64,000 nucleotides of DNA from Effrenium voratum (lineage: Eukaryota > Sar > Dinophyceae > Suessiales > Symbiodiniaceae), in NCBI GenBank assembly GCA_963377175.1, contig CAUJNA010000446.1, positions 1,721,435 to 1,785,434 on the forward strand, given 5' to 3'. This document shows positions 37,191 through 46,790 of this stretch, piece by piece. A program made the translations under genes and the position numbers. Within the stretch, counting starts at the first letter, position 1. The number at the start of each line of letters is the position of its first letter. Under the pieces are notes generated by a model. That model was not told where the DNA came from, made no database searches, and saw only the letters and a program-made list of their open reading frames with translations.

Positions 37191-37321
37191 ACGTGGGGGT
37201 TGATAAAAAGGCTTACATGGGATGACTGGGGGGAACCACAAAAATCATGATGTTTCTCACATGAGACAAGTTACCCTCCGGTCATTTGGCGGCCGAACGG
37301 AATATTGATCAATCCCCACGT
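37191..37321 (+). mobile_element. MITE family 5, copy 1
   Basis: 131 bp with inverted ends ACGTGGGGGTTGAT and ATCAATCCCCACGT. Shares ACATGGGATGAC and GGCCGAACGGAATATTGATC with the copy at 47246. It ends about 30 bp before the copia 3' LTR. Confidence 0.75.
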
Positions 37322-37353
37322 ACATGTTCCCTGGCCCCACCCTTAATGAAGCC

Positions 37354-37507
37354 CAACAAGAAGTCCTTCACTTCTCCAGGCCGCCGCGCACGAAGTCGTC
37401 AGCCACTTTTCTCCTCAATCCATCCGTGAGGCGTAGCCTATTTGCTTTAGCTCGAGCCCACCCTTCGTGTGAGCATCAAGATTCAAGGACATGGCATGTT
37501 CTTCACA
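37354..37507 (-). repeat. 3' LTR of copia element
   Basis: 154 bp, identical to the 5' LTR. Identity suggests recent insertion, although 154 bp gives little resolution. Confidence 0.9.
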
Positions 37508-37542
37508 TGCCCAAAAAGGGGGAAAAGAATTTCCCATGGTCT

Positions 37543-38127
37543 TCACCCGATGCAGTCTCTGCATCGGGTCTTTTCTTGCACTTGCCTCTCACTGATGTGA
37601 TGACAACCGCGTCGATGGTAGCACTTGCCGTAGTGGGTCACGACCACGGAAGAGGGCGCCGCGTTCTTCCAGTACTGGAGCTCAAACGATTGCTCCTGGT
37701 GCTTCTGCCACAGAGCCGAATACTCCGGCCGCTTGTCAATCTCGGTTTGCGTTGCCACCTCCAGCTTCCGCGTGTTCTTCACCTTCTCCTGCTTCCCAAT
37801 GATCCACACCTCCGTCACTTTCACAACGCCGTAGATCACCGCCAGGATGACGATGAAGACTCCGACAACAAAGATCACGTCGATCACCTCGTCGCCGCTG
37901 TTCTTGTAACCCTCGACCTTCCGGATGTAGTCATTCGCCACCATGGCCACCAACGAACTTGCCACCGCGCTGCCACCACTCGCGACTGTCCTTTGCGCCT
38001 TCCGCTCCTGATTAGTCTTCTTCTTCGCTGCCGTGAAGTTGCCGTCGTTGATCAACTGCATGTAGCCTCCACGTAGATCGTCAGCCAATGACTGCCGCGC
38101 CGCCAGCTTCGTCATTCCGTCAGCCAA
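37543..38127 (-). CDS. copia pol C-terminal extension: membrane helix and Cys/His cluster
   Basis: Begins with the end of RNase H (ADGMTKLAARQSLADD). It then has an extension not found in standard copia: a basic stretch, a strong hydrophobic helix at residues 81-103 (VIDVIFVVGVFIVILAVIYG), a charged region, and a C-terminal cluster GKCYHRRGCHH ... CRDC (C169, H171, C175, H176, H177, C189, C192), which could bind zinc. It stops inside the element 36 nt before the 3' LTR. The membrane helix might suggest an envelope-like function, but no signal peptide or surface domain is seen, so no function is assigned. Confidence 0.6.
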   Translation of the reverse strand: MADGMTKLAARQSLADDLRGGYMQLINDGNFTAAKKKTNQERKAQRTVASGGSAVASSLVAMVANDYIRKVEGYKNSGDEVIDVIFVVGVFIVILAVIYGVVKVTEVWIIGKQEKVKNTRKLEVATQTEIDKRPEYSALWQKHQEQSFELQYWKNAAPSSVVVTHYGKCYHRRGCHHISERQVQEKTRCRDCIG

Positions 38128-38150
38128 CTGCCTCTTGGAACTGACCCACC

Positions 38151-39698
38151 TCAGTCTGCTTCGGTCCAGGTCAACGCGTCCTTGATGCAGAGGATCTCGA
38201 TTGCTGCCCTCTTGTCGCCGGCGTTCTGGATGGTCTCCCGCTGCGTCGCATCATACAGAGTTCGAGCGTCCACCACCATTGCACTTTCGCCAGCTGCTTG
38301 CACCGTCTCACTCTTTCGCAAGTCCTGGTCCGGGTTCAGCATGAGGGAGTAGAAAAGCTTAGTCAGCGTGAGCTCGTCCAAGGCTGTCGAACACGCTTGG
38401 CTTTCTGCAGACAACGAACTCCTGCACACCCTCTGCAACCGGAACGATCTCCAGCTCAGCAGTGTGTACCTTTCGCATTCGCCATGCAGCATCTTCTTGT
38501 TACAGGCCATGATGATATAGCCGCCCTGCGACGCCATGTCTCGTCGCACTCCAAATGCTGCATCACTGAAGGCAACAAACCCCAGCTCCTTGATGTCGTC
38601 CATCATCTTCGGGAACTTGTGCACCACATCCGAGTTGCTCTTGCCAAAGCGCAATGCCTTGTTCAGCTCGTTCAGCACGCGGCGCTCCTTCGCGGCGATG
38701 TCGCCTGCAAGGATACTTGTTGAAGCACATAGATGTGGCGCTGCTTGTCCTGCTGGCCATTGAAGAGCACCCAACAGTGCTCGACTCTTGGAGACCTCCT
38801 TGTCGGTTAGGTTGCCGGTGTCCTTGTTGTTCACCGTGATGGGCATGACTTTCCTGAGGTAGTCCGCAAAGCTCACGTCGATCTCGCCGTTCTGGATGCT
38901 GATCGTGCCACCACAGTACACAATTGGCTCTTTCTCCTGCAGCTGTTTCCACTTGCCGAAGTCAAAGCTTGCTCTCACCTTTCTCACAAGCTCCACCACT
39001 TCCTTGTCTCTCATGTCCGCGCCGAGCAGAATGTCGTCCACATGGACAATCAGAATCGCCTTCATCTCGCCAGACGTCTGCTTGTAATAGATGAAGAGAC
39101 ACTTGTCGATCCTGTGCTGGATGAAATTCAGCGACTGCAGTCTCGACGTTGCCTCCTTGTACCACAACAGTGGTGCATCTGCCAGGCCGTACGCGCTCTT
39201 CAGCAGTCTCATGTATGCCGGGCCAACCACTCCAAGTAGTGGTCCGCAATCACTCGGCAGCTTGACAATGATCTTCCGGTCGAACTGCGATCCAGACAGG
39301 AAAGCTGCTCGTACGTCACCAACGTATAGATTCCAGTGGTTGTTCTGGACAATCAGGAGGAGGAAGTTCTTGCCCAGCCTTCCGGCTGTTGGTGATGCCT
39401 TATCAAGGTAGAGCAGGTCTGGATCCTCAAAGCCACGCAGCACCAGACGTGCTTTGGCTCGGGGTCCACCTCCTTCAGTTTCCTTCCAGGTCAGTACCCA
39501 TCGCGCAGAGACGATCCGCGACTCATCTCCGGGGTTCACCTCCGCAAAGTTCCACACCTGGTTCCGAAAATAGTTCTCCAGCTCTGCCTTCTTCGCCTCC
39601 ATCATCTGGGCTCGCTGGTCAGCCGTCATGTTCTTCTCGGACGCCTCATTCTTCCGAAGGTTCTTCACCCAGCCATGCCTCGTCCAGCTCGAACTCAC
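38151..39698 (-). CDS. pol: copia reverse transcriptase and RNase H
   Basis: Copia RT (RVT_2 type): SARWVLTWKE, AKARLVLRGFEDPD, NLYVGDVRAAFL (D128), KSAYGLADAPLLWY and the catalytic VHVDDILL (D221/D222). RNase H follows with FVAFSDAAFG (D379), SLSAESQACSTALDE (E432) and MVVDARTLYD (D477), the triad expected for copia RNase H. The frame ends at TWTEAD-stop at 38151, but the canonical continuation VSSKRQLADGMTK is found one frame over directly after it, so a single-base shift lies near 38145. Frame upstream of about 39665 belongs to another fragment. Confidence 0.88.
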   Translation of the reverse strand: MSSSWTRHGWVKNLRKNEASEKNMTADQRAQMMEAKKAELENYFRNQVWNFAEVNPGDESRIVSARWVLTWKETEGGGPRAKARLVLRGFEDPDLLYLDKASPTAGRLGKNFLLLIVQNNHWNLYVGDVRAAFLSGSQFDRKIIVKLPSDCGPLLGVVGPAYMRLLKSAYGLADAPLLWYKEATSRLQSLNFIQHRIDKCLFIYYKQTSGEMKAILIVHVDDILLGADMRDKEVVELVRKVRASFDFGKWKQLQEKEPIVYCGGTISIQNGEIDVSFADYLRKVMPITVNNKDTGNLTDKEVSKSRALLGALQWPAGQAAPHLCASTSILAGDIAAKERRVLNELNKALRFGKSNSDVVHKFPKMMDDIKELGFVAFSDAAFGVRRDMASQGGYIIMACNKKMLHGECERYTLLSWRSFRLQRVCRSSLSAESQACSTALDELTLTKLFYSLMLNPDQDLRKSETVQAAGESAMVVDARTLYDATQRETIQNAGDKRAAIEILCIKDALTWTEAD

Positions 39699-40290
39699 CG
39701 TCCACGATTACCCAACCGGCAGGTAGATCTGGTTCAGCTCCATCCACAAACGTCACATCCTCCACCATGAGATCATCGTCATCCTGCATGGGCACTGGGA
39801 CATCAACAGGAGCATCCGATGCCTGGGCAGTCTTCTGCCGCTTGCTGGTCCACGCCGAGGATGCCTGCGATGATGGCGGCAAGCGATCATACTCGGCGCC
39901 CACCCAGTAAGTACACATCGGCGGTTCGCATTTTTCGGACCGAACTTTGAAGGCCTCATCCCTGGTGTAGCACCAGCTGTGCTGCAGGCCAGCCTCAGCC
40001 TTTCCCTCCAGCAGGCACACGCAGCAAAACACCTCAAAGTTCTGGCTTCGCAGGTCCTGCTGTTCATCCCGTCCATCAGGTGCTCGTGGTTCGGCTGGTT
40101 GTGCTGGCTGCGATGACTGTCGCCCATCTGAAGATGCTGGATCACGTCCTCCAGCCTCAGCTGGCGGCAGTGGTTCTGGTTCAACTGTAGATGCTCTTCG
40201 GGATCTTGGCTCACTGGCGTCATTTTCCTGCTCCACATTTCTCGCATGCGCCTGCAGGAATGGCACCACAACTCCAGGAACCGAAATCAC
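39646..40290 (-). CDS. pol: copia pol: linker between integrase and reverse transcriptase
   Basis: Low-complexity, acidic, Pro/Gln/Ser-rich segment between integrase and RT (for example SQPAQPAEPRAPDGRDEQQD, QDDDDLMVEDVTFVDGAEPD), containing ENDASEPRSRR and a Cys-containing stretch FEVFCCVCLLEGKAEAG. Such a variable linker is normal in copia. It is in a different frame from both neighbours: shifts lie near 40288 and near 39665, where LDEAWL ends and VKNLRKNEASEKN continues in the RT frame. Confidence 0.6.
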   Translation of the reverse strand: MISVPGVVVPFLQAHARNVEQENDASEPRSRRASTVEPEPLPPAEAGGRDPASSDGRQSSQPAQPAEPRAPDGRDEQQDLRSQNFEVFCCVCLLEGKAEAGLQHSWCYTRDEAFKVRSEKCEPPMCTYWVGAEYDRLPPSSQASSAWTSKRQKTAQASDAPVDVPVPMQDDDDLMVEDVTFVDGAEPDLPAGWVIVDGEFELDEAWLGEEPSEE

Positions 40291-41370
40291 CCCGCCGGTG
40301 ATGTTGGCGAGGCTTCCTCATCAAAGTCCAGCGCCTCCGGCTCATACATGGCGTCCAGCTCATCTTCGTCCTGTTCCTCGTGAATCGTTGGGTCGAAGAC
40401 ATCCTTGTACTGCGTGGTAGATCGTGCTCGGAGTGCTTGTAGATCTTGTAGTGCAGCTTTGGGATCAGCCACCAGCGGGCTGCCCGTCTCCTCCACTCGA
40501 GGACGTACTTGATGGGGCGAACACCTCAGCAGTGATGTTCCATGCGCCAGCCAGATCACGAGGTCCTTGTAGTCGCTGTCCTTCTCGGTAGCCACCACTC
40601 GCGCAGGTCCTCGCCATTTCTGCTTTTGCAAGATGCCCGCGCACTTCTCTCGCCAGTAGTACACCACCTGTCCGATGACCACGTCATCCTTGATCTGACG
40701 GTAGTTCTGATTCATAGCTCTCCTCAGTCTTGCATCACTGTCTGCTTTCAGGAATGCCATCTGCGCTGCAAGCCAATTCTGCTGCACCGCCGCAAACTCA
40801 CCGGCCTCGTCAATGGCACTGACCGTCGGGCTGAAGATCTCTCCCGTGAGGGACTGCACCTGGTTGGGGTTCTTACCCATCACCCATTGCTGTGGCGTGA
40901 ATCCTCGCACCATGCTCATCGAGTTGATCTGCGAGGGGACATATACACAAGCCTGCAGGAGTCCGCTATCATTCTTCTTGCCGGAATCCTCCATGTACAG
41001 CTCCAGTGCTCGTCTCACCACTTGGTGCTTTCTCTCAACAGCGCCCAACCAGTTGTGGCTCTCCGCGGGTGCGATCTCCAGGGCAATATTTCCGCTCTGC
41101 CGTCCATTCTCGCAGAGCCTTGCTCGCCCAGCTCTTTGCTTCGTCTGTGCGCAGGTACTTCGGGATGCCAAACTGCTTGATCCATGCCCGTTCGACACCC
41201 TTGATCAGGTCCTCCGCCTTCTCGTTCTTGAGAATCCGGACCAGCGTCGTCCTCCTTCCACTGCAATCCAGGCCGAGTCCACAACGATGCGGTCGTTGAA
41301 CTCCTTGCTGGTCAACCCAGCGGCAGGTGGGACACCTCCTGGTCGCTGACGAGCAACACACTGTGGGCAC
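40287..41370 (-). CDS. pol: copia pol: integrase core and C-terminal part (two frames)
   Basis: The integrase core continues in two frames. From about 41265 to 41095 the frame reads DCSGRRTTLVRILKNEKAED and FGIPKYLRTDEAKSW (second catalytic Asp in RTDE). From about 41090 down to 40287 the first frame resumes with IALEIAPAESHNWLGAVERK (third catalytic residue, Glu of AESHNWLGAVER) and then PSQINSM, TPQQWVMGKNP and an SH3-like tail VIGQVVYYWREKCAGI, KWRGPARVV. All three DDE residues are therefore present but split by single-base shifts near 41265 and 41090. The product would insert the cDNA into the genome; as read here it could not be translated whole. Confidence 0.75.
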
Positions 41371-43790
41371 AGATACTCCTCGGCCGCCTTCAGCACATTC
41401 TCAGTCGCCTGCACTTCCATCAACATCTGCTTGAGCACCGGGGCAGATGGATGTCCCAGGTTCTTGTGCAATCTCTTGACGTAGCCGAAGACCTGGTTCC
41501 CCACTTTGGCCTTGAGAACCTTGTTCTTCTCAATGACCTCTTGGTCTCGTTCTTCAGCTTGAGCTTGTTTATCTCGCTGTCCATTACCTGCAGGTTCTGC
41601 TGGTACCGCGGCCTGACTCACCGGCTCCATCACCACGTCCTCATCGGCAGCATGGATCTTGTCGATATCCTGCGCCGCCATTGCCTCAGCCAACTTCCTG
41701 GCTAACGCAATCGGGTAGCTCTCCGCCAACTTGGTCCTTGGGCCTGCTCCAGGCGCATTGCCTTCCAGTGCTTGATGTGGCTCACCGCATTGGCAGGTCC
41801 TGCCAACCTTGTGGTAGAGATGCTTCTTCGTGGTGAGGAACTTGGTCGGCTTCTTCGATGGTCGCACAACTCCTTCATCATCGGGTACCTTGAGTCCATA
41901 AGCGCATTGGTCCACGTAGGTCTCATAACCCGGCAGCTGATGCCATGCATTCGTCATCCACGCTCTGCTGGTCCAGGGATGCTCCAGCGTCACCTCTCTG
42001 CTGTTGTTGTACTGCTCCATGTACACCCTTTTCACAAACTGCAGCACGTTGTTATGATCTTGCCGTCGAAGTTCCACCAGCTTCTGCTTTGCCTCGGGCG
42101 ATCTGCTCGCGCTCAACTCTTGCATCTGCGACCACAGTCTGCGCATCGGTGCCATCAGGATTTCATCGGGCTCCTCTTCTCGCACGCGATCCAGGAACTT
42201 CGCCTGCACCTTCCTGTCCGTCAGGTCCCAGCCAGTGTGTAGGGAGACTTCGACATTCTTCATCTTCGCAAGCACCTTGCTTGTCCGGCCTGCCCCAACA
42301 AACACTTCCCAGATCTTTCGCTTCTGGGCTCCTTTCTCGCAGTCCTTGGCCTTTCTCAACATCCTGTTCTGGGTCGCGATCTCCTTCTCCGCCCCAGTGA
42401 TCATGGTCCTCAGCTTCTTTTGAGTGAGGCGGCTCGTCTTTTCCGAATTCTCCATGCATACTCCAGCGAACCGCACCTCCAAGGCTGTCTGATTCCTCTG
42501 GGTCTTCAAGTCCAACTCGGCATCAGGCTGTCGCCTGGCATCAGGCCCTCCAGGCCTAGCATCGGATCGAGATCCGGCATCAGGGAAGAAATCACCCTGG
42601 CATTCCATTGGGCTCCCCTCCAGTGCCCTTGATGTAGTTTCCACCGCCTGCTGGTCGTCTGCCCCAGCACCATGTCCGCTATCCTCCTCCACAGCATTGA
42701 TGGCATCGTCCTCATTCAGGGCCTCTATGCCCAGGTCCTTCTGAAAGTCAACGTGGTTGATGGCGTTCTCCGGGATCAGAATCTCCTCATCTTCGGCATC
42801 CTTCAGCTCGTCCACATCCTCGGCAAGATGTAGCTGGTGTTCTCCACGTGGTCCAACTGGGATGTTGATCCACTGTCCATGAGGCCATTTCATCCGCTTG
42901 TTGCCGTAGTCGATGGACACCTGCATCCTCTCCAGGATCGGTCGGCCAATGAGGATCGGCACAGTCCCGGAAATGACATACATCAACATGCGCCTCTTCT
43001 TGCCGCCCATGTAGGTGGGCGCCATAACGCATACTTGTGAGTCACCCTTCTCGGAGTTGCCGTACTTGAAGCTCTTGGTGCAGGGATGAACTTGGATCTC
43101 ATCCCTGGCAACACCCTTCTCCAGGAAGTACTTCAGGTACTTCCGGACCTGCTGGCGAGATGCCAACAGTGATGCCGCACCTCCATCCTGTACGGCCACA
43201 TCGTCACTGTCCGAGTCGTCCTCGTCTAGGTGGTAGATCTTGTGGTCGTCGTCCTTGACATCGTCAGCATCCTCCACCATGTTAATGTCGGCATCCTGGT
43301 CCGCCACGCGCTTCCTCTTCTCCCCAGCAGATGGACAGTTCCTTGCCCAGTGGCCTGGCTGGCCACATCGCAAGCACAACTGCTTGCCCGCTGCAGCCTT
43401 GCCTCTTGCCTTTGCCGATGAAGAAGCCGTCGGTGATGCTGGTGCCGATCTCGGTAGGGATGATCCTCCGCCACGTCCATGCTTTCCACCACCAGACTTG
43501 CCCTTTGACCGCTTGCCTTTGCCCTTGTCCTTGTCCCGGCTGCTACCTCCCCTGGCGCCAACCATCGCCACCACCGGATAGAATCCTCGGGAAGTTCGCA
43601 TCCGGTTCATCTGGTTCTTGGCATTGATGTAGGCAGTGTAGACCTCATCATACTCCTCCACATCAAAGATCTCGGTCTCTTCCGTGTCCTGGACCGGCTG
43701 GTCGAAGTAGTCCTCATCCTGATCGTTCCACTCCTCGTCATCGTCACTGTAGAAGTAGATCTCGTGTGGGTGCTGCGGGAAGTCGTTCAC
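41205..43790 (-). CDS. pol: copia pol, first part: zinc knuckle, protease, methyltransferase-like segment, integrase N-terminus
   Basis: The open frame begins at a GTG at 43790; it is probably entered from gag. Numbering is from there. Residues 1-50 are acidic, and 78-110 are Gly/Lys-rich. A CCHC zinc knuckle CLRCGQPGHWARNC is at 139-152. Residues 200-300 look like a retropepsin: DGGAAS (202-207) in place of D-S/T-G-A, then FKYGNSE and TVPILIGRPILERM. Residues 493-650 resemble a class I methyltransferase (see separate entry). The integrase zinc domain H-x5-H...C-x2-C is at 774-811 (RLHKNLGHPS, CPQC). The first catalytic Asp of integrase is probably D838 (RIVVDSAW). A frameshift near 41260-41268 follows, and the frame then runs into meaningless sequence. 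Confidence 0.8.
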   Translation of the reverse strand: MNDFPQHPHEIYFYSDDDEEWNDQDEDYFDQPVQDTEETEIFDVEEYDEVYTAYINAKNQMNRMRTSRGFYPVVAMVGARGGSSRDKDKGKGKRSKGKSGGGKHGRGGGSSLPRSAPASPTASSSAKARGKAAAGKQLCLRCGQPGHWARNCPSAGEKRKRVADQDADINMVEDADDVKDDDHKIYHLDEDDSDSDDVAVQDGGAASLLASRQQVRKYLKYFLEKGVARDEIQVHPCTKSFKYGNSEKGDSQVCVMAPTYMGGKKRRMLMYVISGTVPILIGRPILERMQVSIDYGNKRMKWPHGQWINIPVGPRGEHQLHLAEDVDELKDAEDEEILIPENAINHVDFQKDLGIEALNEDDAINAVEEDSGHGAGADDQQAVETTSRALEGSPMECQGDFFPDAGSRSDARPGGPDARRQPDAELDLKTQRNQTALEVRFAGVCMENSEKTSRLTQKKLRTMITGAEKEIATQNRMLRKAKDCEKGAQKRKIWEVFVGAGRTSKVLAKMKNVEVSLHTGWDLTDRKVQAKFLDRVREEEPDEILMAPMRRLWSQMQELSASRSPEAKQKLVELRRQDHNNVLQFVKRVYMEQYNNSREVTLEHPWTSRAWMTNAWHQLPGYETYVDQCAYGLKVPDDEGVVRPSKKPTKFLTTKKHLYHKVGRTCQCGEPHQALEGNAPGAGPRTKLAESYPIALARKLAEAMAAQDIDKIHAADEDVVMEPVSQAAVPAEPAGNGQRDKQAQAEERDQEVIEKNKVLKAKVGNQVFGYVKRLHKNLGHPSAPVLKQMLMEVQATENVLKAAEEYLCPQCVARQRPGGVPPAAGLTSKEFNDRIVVDSAWIAVEGGRRWSGFSRTRRRRT
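41841..42314 (-). other. C5-methyltransferase-like segment inside copia pol
   Basis: Residues 493-650 of the pol fragment carry IWEVFVGAGRTSKVLAK, like motif I (F-x-G-x-G-x-x-S) of SAM-dependent DNA methyltransferases. An acidic D in GWDLTD follows, then DEILMAPMRRLWSQMQ where motif IV (PPC-x-x-x-S-x-Q) would fall, then QFVKRVYMEQYNNSREVTLEHPWTSRAW. If the alignment is right, the PC dipeptide with the catalytic Cys is replaced, so the segment may be a dead or repurposed methyltransferase. Cytosine methyltransferases have been reported in some eukaryotic retrotransposons; membership here is inference. Confidence 0.4.
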
Positions 43791-44439
43791 TCCTCAGCTC
43801 CCCAGTCGTTCGTGTAGTACACATCCTTCCGGGGGCGCTCCGCCTTGCTGTCCTGGCCGATGATAAAGAACATCGCCTCCTGAGCTCTTCCCAACGTCAT
43901 GTTGTCCGCGCCCATCATCGTGAGGACCATCTGGCGTTGCTCCTTGGTCACTCCAGCTCTCCGGATAAACATCCATGACAACACCTTCTCGGGGAGTTCC
44001 ACCCGATGAGTGTTCTGCAGTCTCCTCTGCGACCGCGCAAACTCCGCCGCATACTCCTGCATGGTCTCACCAGGTCGCCGCTGCAACTTCACGAAGAAAT
44101 TCTCAAAGTCGTCCGGCAGCTCTGTCAGTGGCTCGTGCTTGAAACCTCTGTCCAACCTCTCAAAGATCATGTCGTAGCCACCGTCCTCTGCCAGGCGCTC
44201 CATGTCCAGATCCTCCACCAAGTCCCAAGCCTTGCCCGTCAGCATCGTGATGATGTTGATGGCAGTCTCCTTGCTTCGTCCTGCGAGTTCCATCTTCTTG
44301 CGATAGATTGTGCACCTTTCCGGTACTCGCGGTAGTCCTGCTGCTTGCCAGTGAAGGTGGGGACATAGCTGTCAGCACGGCTGTTGTTATCTCCCTTTCC
44401 AGTTCCTTTTCCTCCGCCATCACCATCTGTGGTTGCCAT
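43787..44439 (-). CDS. gag: copia gag (frameshifted)
   Basis: Starts at the first ATG after the primer site (MATTDGDGGGKGTGKGD). The N-terminal Gly/Lys-rich segment and PTFTGKQQDYREYRK lie in one frame. The rest (from YRKKMELAGRSKETAINI, ATG at 44293) lies in another, so one base was lost or gained near 44315-44325. The body has the helical copia/UBN2-type gag pattern: GKAWDLVEDLD, FENFFVKLQRRPGETMQEY, LPEKVLSWMFIRRAGV. It ends DWGAEE-stop at 43787, overlapping the next frame by a few bases, which could be a programmed shift or another indel. The product would form the virus-like particle. Confidence 0.75.
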
Positions 44440-44480
44440 CCTTGGAGTAGGTAGCGTCCACGGAGCAGATCTGGTCGTAG

Positions 44481-44493
44481 AGCTCCGCTACCA
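44481..44493 (-). promoter_or_regulatory. tRNA primer-binding site of copia element
   Basis: One base inside the 5' LTR the minus strand reads TGGTAGCGGAGCT. It begins TGG (complement of tRNA CCA) and resembles the initiator-Met primer site of plant and yeast copia elements (TGGTATCAGAGC) with two differences. The complementary tRNA 3' end would be AGCTCCGCTACCA. Confidence 0.65.
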
Positions 44494-44494
44494 A

Positions 44495-44648
44495 CAACAA
44501 GAAGTCCTTCACTTCTCCAGGCCGCCGCGCACGAAGTCGTCAGCCACTTTTCTCCTCAATCCATCCGTGAGGCGTAGCCTATTTGCTTTAGCTCGAGCCC
44601 ACCCTTCGTGTGAGCATCAAGATTCAAGGACATGGCATGTTCTTCACA
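44495..44648 (-). repeat. 5' LTR of copia element
   Basis: 154 bp, identical base for base to 37354-37507. Very short for copia LTRs. It is the upstream LTR because gag and pol read away from it on the minus strand. It should hold the promoter; no TATA box is evident. Confidence 0.9.
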
Positions 44649-44659
44649 AAGCCCAAATC

Positions 44660-46780
44660 GGGCAAGCCATCGGTCACCGGGTGTTTGTTCGGGGTTGGTT
44701 GCCGAAGCGCACTAAACCCCTTTTGAGGTCCCCTGCAAAGTGCCCTTGATCTTCCAAGACCCTGAAACAGCAGGCCTTCGGCCGAGAATTGAAACCACGA
44801 CCAAAATCAAGCAGGACCCTGGTTTTGTGGTCCGCGGAAAACCACTCTCTTGTTCTAGGGCAACAAGTCGAAACCTGGCCCAAGGCCCGGAAGGAGCTCC
44901 TCCCTTTGCCTAAAGAACCCGGAAAGCAAACGTGGGGACGAGTCCAAGTCTCTCATTTGGAAGAGATGTTGTGTGATCCAGGCGTAACAAAGCCCCAAAC
45001 GAAATGGGACCAAGGCCAAATGCCCCCAGTTGGGTGAGATCTCTGGGCGCGGTGGTCAGGAAGCAAGATGAAACGCACAATGCCAGCCTTCACATCGTTG
45101 AACACCTCCTCATGGCAAAACATTCGAGCTCCCGCGACTTATTGTCGGGTTCCTTAGACATTCACCCATAGGACACTCATTTGTGAGTTTGTGTTTTTTC
45201 TCGGGACACCCAATATGGTGGTTTCCTTTTGCTTGCTTGCTTGCTTGCTTGCTTCCTGCCTTCCTTCCTTCCCTCCTTCCCTCCTTCCCTCCTTCCTTCC
45301 TTGCTTGTTCTTTTTGTTTGTCTGCCTTTTTCCAACTGACCCCTTAGAGAAGCCTGCACTAAAACAAAGCAGCTCTGGATGACCCCCCACCCCCCCCTGG
45401 GAAGAACACACGGGCGCATTGGATGCGACCAAAGTTTGATGCTCCAAGGCGCCGATCGGAAGGGGAAACCAAAGAAAACCGAACCAATTCTCTACCCTTG
45501 GGTCGTAAAAGAACAGCCAAAGGAGCGACACCGTATGTGGGTCTGTCATTTGTTTGGGAGGACTCCCCAAAATGGGGTGTTTCCTCTTGGTGTCCCTGTG
45601 AAACCAAAAACCAGGGGATGCCATGCAACAAGACACACACATGTTCTCTCAGAATTCACAACAAACCTTGCGCAATTCCCTTCGCAACTCAATGGCTGCT
45701 GTCCTTTTCATCTTGCGTGGCCGTTGGCAATGCTGGAAAAATGGTTGTGGACCCAAATGTTTGGCACTTTGGGGAAGCGGGGCCAGACTGGTCCAATTGC
45801 AGACAGCCAACCGCTTGCTAGCTGATAAGGAAAACCACATTGGTAGCTGACTCCTAAACAAAGGGCAAGACGTTAAATCAGTGCGCTATGTTTATGACCA
45901 AATTGCAGTTCAAAGGGAAGCCAAAGGAGCCCCGGAAATATGCGACATGCCTCCAAGAGAACCTGGAAAGTGTTCAATATTTTGGGACCTTTTCCAAAAA
46001 CAGTTTCAAAGTGGAAAACGATAAGGGTCAAAGGGTGGCTTTAGCCAAATGAGCCCCTATAGAAAGGTGTTCCCCCCAAAAGTCATTGGGACCCCCTCTA
46101 AAATGGGACACCGACCCCTGGTCATGCACCAGGGATCCAGGTCATTGGAGCAGTAAACCTGCGGCGAAACCCTTCATGCCAAAGCTCCTGGTCTGACACC
46201 ACTGTCTCAACATGCACTCCCATGGCTGACGGGCGGAATAGCAAGGCCTATCGGTTTCGGACACGCGGCGAGGAACAACCTTGAACATGTTGCTTAAACA
46301 TCTGTCGAGTTTTCTCCCGGTGCTCATTTCGAAGATTTGGCTGTGAACTCAACTTCTCTTCTTGAACTGTCCCCTTCGAGCCTTGCCCTTACCTCTGTCA
46401 ATCGCATTTACTGTCGGTTCAATTCGGGCGGGTGGAACTACTTCGTTGTCGGGAACGAATCTTGGATCGGCCGAACGAGTCGCGCTGAGCCGGGAGAAAT
46501 AGTCGGCCGATGTTGGGCATCCTGACCATCCAACTTGCCCAAGTCCTAGCCTTCAACTGGACGTCCATGGGAAAAAAATGCCAATCCCCTCCTTTGTGGT
46601 AGCTGACTTTACCAAGAAAAACCACACGGAAACACGGGCGCTGGAGATCTGTTCGAAGCCTACGGGGCCGGGGTAGGATTTAGCAGCAAATCCCCTGAAA
46701 GTGGACCCTCCCAGGCACCCAAGGCTGCAGATTGACGAAAGGGCCAGGGCAATGAACCGTTCAGGAACATGTTTTCTGGG
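44660..46780. other. No supported gene
   Basis: Flank of the copia element and the pyrimidine microsatellite. Open frames here lack coding-like bias. Confidence 0.5.
45231..45312 (+). repeat. Pyrimidine microsatellite (CTTG, CTTCCTTCCCTC)
   Basis: (GCTT)n followed by CCTTCCTTCCCT repeats. Confidence 0.85.
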
Positions 46781-46790
46781 AAAACACATA

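Larger units (their letters stand above)
37354..44648 (-). mobile_element. Ty1/copia-type LTR retrotransposon
   Basis: A 7295-bp element with identical 154-bp LTRs (37354-37507 and 44495-44648), flanked by AAGCC at 37349-37353 and 44649-44653 (extendable to AAGCCC), the 5-bp duplication expected for copia. The minus-strand LTR begins TGTGAAG. Gene order is gag, protease, integrase, reverse transcriptase, RNase H, which is the copia order. The pol frame is cut by about seven single-base shifts and contains no in-frame nonsense codon between them. An obvious polypurine tract next to the 3' LTR was not seen. Confidence 0.92.

Noticed and set aside
38298..43627. Several plus-strand frames across the copia element
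   Set aside because: Shadows of pol on the opposite strand.
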